A stretch of 64,000 bases of DNA from Sternotherus odoratus (taxonomy: Eukaryota > Chordata > Testudines > Kinosternidae): assembly GCA_032164245.1 (NCBI GenBank), contig JAVMKO010000021.1:13274285-13338284 (forward strand). The letters run 5' to 3'. The position numbers and the translations under genes are program-made. This document shows, in pieces, positions 55,890 through 64,000 of the stretch. Under the pieces are notes generated by a model, which did no database searches, was not told where the DNA came from, and saw only the letters and a list, made by a program, of their open reading frames with translations. The first letter of the stretch is position 1. Each line of letters begins with the position of its first letter.

Positions 55890-57303
55890 CAGTGTCACGT
55901 CGTTGGCTTTTGCTGACAACGTGGCAATTTTAAGTACGTCCTATAATGGAATGAAGGAGAATTTGGGAATCTTAGAAGAGTTTTGTAGATCGACAAATCT
56001 TAGAATCAATGTGAAGAAAACTAAAAGATTTCATATTTTAGTGAAGGGAAAAACATACGTGGTAAACCCAAAAGATAATTGGAGTATTGGCCAAGAAAAA
56101 TTAGAATATGTAGAGCCTGGGAATTTTGAGAAATATTTAGGTGCAAAAATTGATCCCTGGATTGGAATAGGAGGATTAACATTGAAAGAGAAGTTGGTTG
56201 AATGGAGTGAGTATTTGGAAAAAGCCCCATTAAAGCCGGCCCAAAATTATTAATTTTAAGAATGTATATTTTACCAAGATTATTTTATAATTTATTGTTA
56301 GTAGAACCCCCTATGTATATTTTAAACCAATTAGATATTTTAACTAGAAAAATTGTTAAAGAAATTTTACATTTGCCCCAATGCACAACTGATGGAGTGT
56401 TTTATTCTAGAAGTAGGGATGGGGGATTGGCATTAACAAAATTTGCAGTCCAGATCCCTAACATGATAGTTAGAAAATGGAGAAGACCTATAAGCTCCAG
56501 GGATGATTGTATAGATTTGTCATATATTTATGTTGGAGAAAATTTAATCGAAAAGATTTTAGTGGTCAGTGCGTCTGTACCATTGCCAAATAAATGGAGG
56601 GAGGAAGAATTTTTAAAACGGGGAGATCTTAGATGTCAGGGGGTGGGGGCTCACTATTTTAGAAATGATCCCATAAGTAATTCATTTTTTAATGAAGTCA
56701 GGATCTTTTTATTGCAGCCCTTCAATTGAGAACCAATGTGTATCCAACAAGGGAGATGTTAGCTAGAGGGAGGGTAGGAGTTAATGCCCAATGTAGATGG
56801 TGAGGTAAGGTGAAAGAAACTGTGCCGCACATCTCTGGACAGTGCTATAAGACCAAGAGATGAGAATTAGAAGGCATATTAGAGTGGTCCAAGGGGTTGC
56901 AGATAAAGTTGGGAAAATGGGATGGAAAGTTATAGTGGAACCACATCTAAGGAATAGGAGGGGAGAATTGAGAAAACCTGTCTTGATATGTGTTAAGAAC
57001 AATATGGCAGTGGTGGTCAATGTAACAGTGAGGTGGGAGCACAATGCTGGGAGTTTGGAGGTGGCCCACGAGGAGAAGGTGGCCTATTATAGTGAATTGG
57101 AGGAGGAGATTAAGAAACTAACGGGAGTTAATAATATCCACTTCTCTGAACTTGTAATTGGGGCTCGTGGCAAGTGGAGTGAAACTAATAATGGACTTTT
57201 ACAGATTTTAGAAATTGAGAAAGCTAAAAATTTTAAAGAAAATATCTATAGAATTGCATTTTATTCCACTATAGACATGATGGCTATATTCAGTGACAAG
57301 TGA
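55890..57303 (+). pseudogene. R2-like non-LTR retrotransposon relic (reverse transcriptase to restriction-like endonuclease)
   Basis: Three plus-strand frames, in different phases, together follow the order of an R2-clade protein. (1) 55895-56253: reverse transcriptase palm 'SLAFADNVAIL' (canonical FADD, second Asp now Asn; 55909-55920), then 'LRINVKKTK' and 'GNFEKYLGAKI'. (2) 56247-56729: thumb, 'YILPRLFYNLLL', 'LDILTRKIVKEILHLP', 'DGGLALTKF'. A third phase then gives the zinc knuckle 'NAQCRW-stop-GKVKETVPHISGQC'. (3) 56853-57303: restriction-like endonuclease with 'RKPVLICVKNN', 'VNVTVRWE', 'EEKVAYY' and 'VIGARGKW'. The canonical K/R-P-D-x(12-14)-D is present as K-P-V-x12-N, so both acidic residues are lost. 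It is 5'-truncated, with at least three frameshifts and one stop. It is non-functional and not in 28S rDNA as R2 normally would be. Confidence 0.9.
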
Positions 57304-57540
57304 AGATCCCGGATATCCCATTCCGAGTATTTCACTAAAACTAAATTTTAGCTCTTTTTGTCTCCATATATTAACTTTGGATTGGGTTGTCTTAGTACCC
57401 AAAATCCTTGGTTATTTATTACTATCTGTCCCTTGGTTTTAAATTTAATAATAATAAATACGTATTTTATGGATTTATCCCATTCTTAAAGTATTTTTAA
57501 TTGATTGGATTGGATAGCGGACTGGCCACTTAAAGTAACC
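57304..57540 (+). repeat. Probable 3' UTR of the R2-like relic
   Basis: AT-rich sequence following the stop at 57301-57303, with 'attaactttggattgggttg' and 'aataataataaatacg'. The element's end is not certain; 'gattggattggat' around 57500-57513 is a small tandem repeat that could mark the 3' terminus. No 28S rRNA flank is recognised. Confidence 0.45.
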
Positions 57541-58657
57541 AGGAAAGGGCAGGTCGTCACGCCTGTACATAAATAGCCCTGCTCTCAAGTGGGGTCACGT
57601 CATTGAAATGTTCCTGTAACGCACGAGCTGCGATTCTGCCCTGGCCGGTGCTGCCCAGTTTGTATTGGGTGTAGTGGTTTGATGCTTTCATGGGTTTCAA
57701 AAATGAACTAGCTGCTGCAGACTGGCTGGAGATCATGGAGTTCTCAATCCATTTAGTGCAAGTTCCCCTCCCAGTCGAGAAGCTGCCTGTTCTCACATGT
57801 ATTTCGTTAGAACAATTTGGGCTGATATTTGGCTCTGTCTCGATAATGCTGGCCTCGTCTCCTCAGAAAGTCTCTTGGACCGTGGCAGTACAAGCTCCTC
57901 CTAGGCCACAACGTGGCACTACCCAGGGTTGTGGGTTCCCATGCCCATGAACCATAGTAATAAGGGTCAGTGTCTGTGCCTCTCCTTACTGATCCTCTGC
58001 GGAGCTTGAATCAACAGTCTGCCTCAGTGGGTCAGAAACACACTGGCTAAGTGAGTCTGTGCCCCCGTCTATGGCCAATCCATGAGGTACTTACCACTCC
58101 AGAACAGCTCTTGGGTTCAGGCTCTGCTAGTAACTCAACAAGGTCACTGTTCAAGGTTGTGGCTGCATTACAAATATGCTTCTGGGAATATTAACCGATA
58201 AAGCTTTGCTGTTAGATATGGGCCCGTGCTACACAGTTTGAATCTTAACTTTCCCAGATTGTTCTGATTTGTTTCTCTATTTTGAGGCCCATCATCTGCT
58301 TCCTACATGGGCTACTTAAAATGCCTGTTGTGATGCCAATCCAATCGTGTATCTATAAGTGCTCCCTGGAGATTTCAGATGGATCTGATCTGGTTAGAGG
58401 ATCCACTCTGCAATGAGACATGTGCAGCATGCTCATGTAAAGATAAAATATTGATATTGGGTGCATTTGACTACATGCAGATGCTGTTTTATCCCAGTCA
58501 CCACACATTACAGCACACTTACTGACCAGAAACCCATGTAATTGCTGGAGAGCAAGATAAACACACAGGTGGATAAGCATGAACAAAGCAAGTGGAATCT
58601 GAAAGAATCCTCAACATCCTCATTGCAAACTGTGAACTTGCCAGGTCCCATACGTTT
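57541..58657. other. Non-coding, nothing recognised
   Basis: The plus frame 57690-57950 (86 codons) has no domain. Unique sequence otherwise. Confidence 0.4.
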
Positions 58658-58712
58658 AGAGTGACCAGATGTCCTGATTTTATAGGGACAGTCCCAATAT
58701 TTGGGATATTGT
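58658..58712 (+). repeat. DNA transposon terminal fragment
   Basis: 'agagtgaccagatgtcctga' then 'ttttatagggacagtcccaa' and 'tatttggg' is the left end of a short element widespread in turtle DNA ('gggtgaccagatgtcccga..'), whose other end normally reads '..gtctggtcaccct'. Only one end is kept here. Confidence 0.6.
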
Positions 58713-59829
58713 CTAGACACAGCAGTACTGGGCCATCTGTACTCACTGAAAGTCCCATGGGACTTTTCACTAATAGGGGTGTTTGACCATTAACCCTGAT
58801 GCTCTTGCCAAATTCTGTCACTGGTAAAGTATGGATGCATGGTAAAGGTGGATGCATTTTGATTCCTGAACCGTCGTTATACCAGTTGAAACACCCATCA
58901 CTAGAGGCTTGATTATGGAAAAGAGAAAACAGTTTGTAACAAATAATGTTTGTGATTATTTTAGCCTCTCTCTCGGTTCTGAAATTGTATGCCAGCAACC
59001 TGCAATCTTCTCAAACACACCAGTTGTTTGAAAGGTTGTAGTGAAGAGTTTGTAAATAATTCTTTGTCTATAGCTTGTTCCCGCTCCCAGATATTTGTGA
59101 GCTTTCAGTAAGGGAAATTCAGGTTGTGCTGGCTGGTTTGGATCGTATATGCAAGTCACCTGGAATTGTTTCTGTTTCCTGGTTGGATGAGTGAAACCTC
59201 TCTGATACTAGACACCTTAGAATTAAGTTTTTCATGCAAATATTCATAAGTGCATGCTCAGATTTCACTTCTCACAAATGTCCTCCTAATGTTCCTTTAA
59301 AATTTGCTGGTTTTTGTGAATATTCTGCCAGGATTCGCAGGTGCTCGAAGATTTATGGGACATGGACAAAAAAAGAGGGAGAAATCAAGTGATCCAAATG
59401 CACCTTTTATTTGGTCAAATAGCGGGCCAAATTTTGCCTACCTCTCTACCACTTGCACTCATTAGACTAGTCAAATAGCCAACAATATTCCCATTGAATA
59501 GACCCACACCATTCAGTGGAGGAGAGAAGGTGGCTGAGTTGCTAAAGCCAGCAAGTTATCATGATGGTATTTGACCCCAAGAAGAAATCTTGCTAAAATA
59601 AACCTAGAACCATTTGGGGACTTTGTAAAAGGTGACCTTGCCCCTCTGAGGGAATGTTAGAATACAGGATTGCAGGTGAAGCAGAAACAAAGAGGCAAAT
59701 ATGAGGTTAGATATAGGTTCTATATAGGGGCCAAATCCAGCCTGTAATGGGGTACAGCTCTCGTACACATCTCAGGAACCAATTCAGTGGGGGCAGGAGG
59801 TACGTTATTCAGGTGCCCTGCTTTTGAAG
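58713..59829. other. Non-coding, unique
   Basis: 59424-59510 ('gggccaaattttgcctacct') and 59728-59800 ('ggggccaaatccagcctgta') look like further decayed copies of the inverted-repeat MITE group. No exon is supported, including the 159-codon minus frame 58519-58998. Confidence 0.35.
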
Positions 59830-60010
59830 CAGTGAGGCGAAGCGAACAGGGCATTAGACTCAGAGTGAGGAGATCTGTGCCACTGAGCTGCTTGGTGACC
59901 TTGGCCAAATCCCTGTGTTTTCCCTCCCACCCTTTGTCTGCCTCGTCTGTTTAGACTGTAAACTCATCCTGCGGGGGACTGGCTCTGGAATTTGTGCTGC
60001 AGTGCTCAGT
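59830..60010 (+). repeat. MIR-type SINE with tail
   Basis: 'ggcgaagcgaacagggcatt' then 'agactcagagtgaggagatc', 'gagctgcttggtgaccttgg', 'ccaaatccctgtgttttccc' and the tail-like 'tgtttagactgtaaactcat' and 'gctgcagtgctcagtgggga'. Diverged sense copy. Confidence 0.7.
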
Positions 60011-60409
60011 GGGGACCCACACTCTGTCGCGACGGTAACACAAATGATGCCAGTCACTCAGATCCTTGCAGAACTTGATTCCCTCTGTGTGCATTGTGGA
60101 AAACCAGAAGCACGGAGCAATTTCTGTCTCTGCATTCCCTATCTCAGTACCAGGCTCCAGCACTGGTCACCTCACTTTACCATAGTGGCCCCTGGCAATC
60201 CAGGCTCAGACATTGGGTGGACACAGATCAAGTCAGGACACGTATTAAAAGCACAAAGGATGTCCCAGTGCCCAGTCCTCCTTTGCCATTTTCAGTCACA
60301 TCAGCCCTAGTTTCATCTTCTCAGTCCAGTCCCACCCACCCTAAAATTAGCCCTTAATTTTTCTTGTCAGATCACAGATTTCAGGAGAGGAATTAGTCAT
60401 TAGGAACTC
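60011..60409. other. Non-coding, nothing recognised
   Basis: The plus frame 59915-60310 starts inside the SINE tail and is not gene-like. Confidence 0.4.
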
Positions 60410-60910
60410 CACTCTCATCAAGGAAAGTAATTAGCGAGAATGCATGTAGTTTACAAAAGCCAGTTCAATTAAAAAGAATAACAAGCTTTTTACAGCAACA
60501 AAGAAACGACTAAGTAGACCTCAGTGAGTAAATAAAGCTGTAATCAGTGTGATTAATTTAAAATCTCAGGAAGGAATGCATTGGATTGATATTCTAAAAA
60601 GTCTAATGGATCCTATGGGACAACAGAAGAAATCATTTCACTAAAGAAGAGAATGGGGCCTCATTAATCGTGAATAACGAGAAAAAATATAAAACTGACA
60701 AATGTTCTTTTGCCACAAATTCCTTTTCTTTGTACACACAATGGTTTCTTTCTTTCTCTAAGGCTCATGCATAAATCTACATGCATCACCTGGTTAAAAT
60801 AAACTAATATGAAGGTTTAGGAATAAATTGGCCTGAATTTTATCTGAGCACTTTAAAGAGCTTTTCCATCTGGGCCTTTAATTTAAAGAACATTTCACCA
60901 TAGAGGATAT
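60410..60910. promoter_or_regulatory. Candidate conserved non-coding stretch
   Basis: Five hundred bases of repeat-free AT-rich sequence with 'aagtaattagcgagaatgca', 'aatcagtgtgattaattta', 'catcacctggttaaaataaa', 'gcatgcat'-like strings and 'tcattaatcgtgaataacga'. Its texture is that of vertebrate conserved non-coding elements. No alignment is available. Confidence 0.25.
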
Positions 60911-62119
60911 TTTTATCACAAACACAGATGGAATTACAAATGTGTCTCATAACACGAGGCTAAAAATAGGAGTTAATTTTAGATGCATTGTATTGCTACA
61001 GGGGAGAAGCATGCATGCATTTGTGAACAGGAAAGGAGCCAACTGTTTATGCTGAAAGGATTTTTGGGGAATAAAAAAGATACCCACACAGTAGGGTGCA
61101 ACTGATGCTACATGGGTGTTTTTCCCTGGTGAGACATGGGATGTCCCATCACTGCAGTATGTGCTTTTATAATCAGCTGCCTTGGTACTGGCTGCTGGTA
61201 ATGCAGCTGTGTGGCACTCTGGAGTTTGCTGCAGCAGAGGATTTAGCGTAGTAACAGAAGCACTAGCAAGCAATTGGAGACTGCAGAGGCTGCTCTGTCC
61301 CTCACGTCACTCTTCCAGCCTCCGGACAATGGCAGGAGCAGTACTGACATGCTACAGATGGAGGAAGTTACAGCCAACCTTCCTCATATGAAACAGCCAT
61401 GATAGTAATCCTTGGAGACAAGGAGAAGTAAATCGGGTTGGTTTGTCCTCTTGAGCCTCTGCCTGAAAGACTTAAAGAGGAAAAACAGTATATTGTTATT
61501 TCACTGTCTTTATTTTTGATGCTGTCCTGCTTTCTGTCATGTATCTGATGGATTCACTAATCTAGAGCTACTGCTAAAAAAGCAGCAATAAAATAAAATA
61601 AAAATGAAAATTAAATTCACGAAGGCTTCTCTTAAATCTGAAACTGCCAGATTGTGTTGTAAACTGGAATGTGCCTCTGCTTCCCTGTATATTTAACCTT
61701 GGGCTGTAACACGCTACACAAGAACTGGGATTGTAAATTGTAACTAACTTTTATTTAGCTCATCTTCTGGGGAAAATTGATGATTTTATGGCATTTTATT
61801 AGACTTCATAATTTAAAGTGCAAGTTCAGTATATCAATAAAACCTATTTTGCAATAAGATGGTTATGGGGCAGAAAATATACAGTCATCTGACTTTTGCT
61901 TAGGTTGTAAAATTTAGATAGATAATTAAGAAAAATTGCTCTCTTTTTTTAAAGGGGAAGGAAAACAGGCTTTCCCTCTTCCCGGCGTTCTTTCTTTCTT
62001 TCTTCGGGCACAGTACTTTTGGAGTCTCTCTTCCCAGCAACGAGTAAGAGGCAGAGTAAAGACAACTCCAGGCTTTAGTAGATTTAGAACATTTTTTCCC
62101 CAGTCATAAAAAAGTGTTT
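60911..62119. other. Non-coding, unique
   Basis: No exon or named repeat. 61480-61920 is AT-rich with AATAAA strings (for example near 61588) but no upstream gene. Confidence 0.4.
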
Positions 62120-62485
62120 CTCCACCACAGACGTTGGTTGACTTTTTTTTTTTTAATTGAAAATTTGTTGGAAAGAAAAATGGGTTTTGAACCAAAACAA
62201 AAATTTTCATTTTCATCAAATATTTTGGTGGGTTTTTTTGTGAGGTTTTGTTGTTGTTGTTGTTTTTCCCCAACAAACAAAACCAGAAACTTAAAACTAT
62301 TATTTTTTCATTTTTTGATAAACAAAATCATTTTTGACAATCTATTTTGTTTAGTTAGTTTTCTTTTGGGGTGTGGATCGGATTTGGTGAAAAGACACAA
62401 ATTTGACAGGACATTTTTGTAAATGAAAATGTTAATGAAATTTTCCCTTGCAAAATAATTGGTATTTTTGCTCAGCCCTATATAG
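62120..62485. repeat. A/T homopolymer-rich interspersed repeat (longest copy)
   Basis: 'gaaaatttgttggaaagaaa', 'accaaaacaaaaattttcat', 'catcaaatattttggtgggt', a (GTT)n stretch near 62250, 'gacaggacatttttgtaaat' and 'aattggtatttttgctcagc'. Same family as 29770. The open frames over it (61926-62422) are lysine/phenylalanine-rich artefacts. Confidence 0.5.
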
Positions 62486-63884
62486 CACAAATATCTCTCT
62501 GACTATTTATTCAGCCCTCGTCACTGTAGATCTGAGCACTTCATGACCATTGTTGAACGTTATCCTATGAGCATGCCCAGTGACTCAGGAGAATATCATG
62601 ATAACCACTTTATATGTGAGGAACTGAGGCACAAAGAAACCAAAGGTTTGACCGTGCAAACTGCTGGACACTCTGACCCCCCATTCAGCAAAGCACTTAA
62701 GCATATTAGTAAAGTTCCACCCAAAATGGTCTGGCCAGTAAAGCAGATTTTGATTTGACCAAGTGATCAGTGTCCGGAAATGGCATATTTAGTATGTGCA
62801 GGTGGGTCATTTGTTTCTAGAACTTGAGATACTCACCCTTTCTTGGGTGACTACAAGCTTTGTGAAGAAAAAACTTCAACAAACAGGTTACAATATAGTT
62901 ATATTTGAAGTCAGAATATGTGATCCTGTAGTTAAATGGAATGGCTCAAATTCCCAAGGCTTATCCACCATATCTCCTGAAACTTTTCGCAGTTTGCTTT
63001 TTACTTGGCTTGTGTCTGAAGGCTACTCCATGCCTGTGGTTAGCAATCAAATTGCAAAGCAGCAGCGCCTCTGTCCTGTAGTTGGGGAAAGACGTGCACA
63101 ACTCTCCCGCTCAAACACCTTCCGCTAGAAACAGGTCATTCTGTAACCTTGACTTTACATGACAGAAAGCCCAACTGCTTGTAAAGATAAGGCCATAAGA
63201 AATTACTGTACAAGAAAAAGCCACTCAGCTCCAGAAGCCTGTCCTTTTAAAATTAATCTCAGTCCCCACCTCTGCTTTTATCTCTCCCTCCTTAATCCTC
63301 TGACTATTCCCCTCCTTCTATTTCTTACTATAAAAATGTCCAGCTGACTCCTAAACCCATGCGTACTAGCTGTTCTTTGACCTTATCTGGCAGCTTTTCC
63401 CAAAGGTTTGTTTCTCTTTTAACCAAAAAATCAACAACCCACAAAGCCCCAGGAGTGATTTGCCTGTTTAGGGTGGTTTTGAAGGTCTCAGCATCTGGAG
63501 GGATTTGTTATGTTCCACTTTATTGAACCCATTTGCAACCGTGACCTCTTCCATCTGGTGACTTCAGAATCTTTTCTGACTTGGTGCAACTAAGACAACA
63601 TCTGTCCTCAAGAGAAATATCCTTGAAGCAAGGAAATATCCTGTTTGCCGTACAAGATACCCAATCCAGAGCAATAATATTTATCCTAAGAGAAAACCCA
63701 CAGCCTTACCTGCTGCAGGGTGCACAATGACCCATTCACGTCCTTTGATTCATGTGGCACCCTTCTTTCAAAGCATCCCTGCATCCTGGTTGCATGAAGA
63801 GCACCATGCAAAAAGCTGCACACAGCAAATCATTTGCAGCCTGGCAAAACAACAACTTGTATTGTTTCTCACTCTGCTTCCTTC
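62486..63884. other. Non-coding, mostly unique
   Basis: 62600-62720 has a decayed antisense MIR phrase ('aggaactgaggcacaaagaa') followed by 'ttcagcaaagcacttaagca', a piece of the inverted-repeat MITE. The 110-codon plus frame 62796-63128 has no domain. Nothing else. Confidence 0.35.
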
Positions 63885-64000
63885 CACAGACCTGAGGAAG
63901 AGCTGAATAGCTCGAAATCTTCTACCTCCCAGCACCAGCAGCTGGTCATTTACCTTGTCTCTCTCATCTCTTGGGACCAACCCTGCTACAACAACACTAC
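63885..64000 (+). mobile_element. Penelope-like 3' end (second subfamily), cut by window end
   Basis: 'cagacctgaggaagagctga' then 'atagctcgaaatcttctacc', 'ttaccttgtctctctcatct' and 'cttgggaccaaccctgctac' followed by 'aacaacac' matches the sense PLE end '..gctcgaaagcttgtctctctc..cttgtctctctaatat..gggaccaacacggctacaacaac'. It is the same subfamily as 49458-49628 in the opposite orientation. Confidence 0.8.

Noticed and set aside
58519..58998. 159-codon minus-strand frame
   Set aside because: It crosses a DNA transposon fragment and unique sequence, with no domain, so it cannot be a coherent gene.
61926..62422. Lysine/phenylalanine-rich frames on both strands (about 100-116 codons)
   Set aside because: They lie in the A/T-homopolymer repeat.

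Overview
The window looks like intergenic or intronic DNA from a vertebrate, most likely a non-avian sauropsid and best matching a turtle. The repeats drive this view. There are many CR1 LINE 3' ends (including the 'ggtctgacccag' type), ancient MIR-type tRNA SINEs with an LINE-like tail, five Penelope-like element (PLE) pieces, an R2-like non-LTR relic, a hAT-type non-autonomous element and several short inverted-repeat MITEs. I assigned these families from remembered consensus features, not from a database search. I found no host protein-coding exon, no functional RNA gene, no CRISPR array and no prokaryotic feature. Almost all short open frames in the window look like chance or repeat-derived frames.

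Layout. 1-6.4 kb holds a CR1 tail, a 5S rRNA-like pseudogene with an attached unit, two antisense MIR copies and a CR1 ORF2 relic. 6.4-15.1 kb is mostly unique AT-rich sequence with two homeobox-motif-rich stretches that could be conserved non-coding elements. 15.1-19.7 kb has a LINE C-terminal (zinc knuckle) relic, a CR1 tail, a PLE end containing a perfect 27-bp inverted repeat, and a (CT)41 microsatellite. 20-26.3 kb is mostly unique, with a TAATTA-rich segment, a 17-bp inverted repeat, a MIR and a CR1 tail. 26.3-27.4 kb is the best-preserved mobile element, a 5'-truncated PLE on the minus strand with an open GIY-YIG endonuclease frame. 28-34.5 kb has MIR, CR1 and AT-rich repeat copies.

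35.1-38.1 kb is a cluster of datable insertions: a GC-rich 761-bp hAT element with perfect 8-bp target-site duplications, a palindromic PLE end with a perfect 12-bp duplication, and a LINE tail carrying a C2H2 finger inserted with a 14-bp duplication into the tail of an older MIR. 38-49 kb has MITEs, AT-rich repeats and a MIR split by a later insertion. 49.4-52.4 kb holds another palindromic PLE end, CR1 and a hairpin-rich MITE. 55.2-57.5 kb has a CR1 tail and a decayed R2-like element (reverse transcriptase, thumb, zinc knuckle and restriction-like endonuclease) whose visible catalytic acidic residues are altered. 60.4-60.9 kb is another candidate conserved non-coding stretch. The window ends inside a fifth PLE copy.

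No genes here work together as a pathway. The interest lies in transposon architecture (inverted PLE tails, nested insertions with intact duplications) and in a few candidate regulatory stretches, which need alignment to other amniotes.
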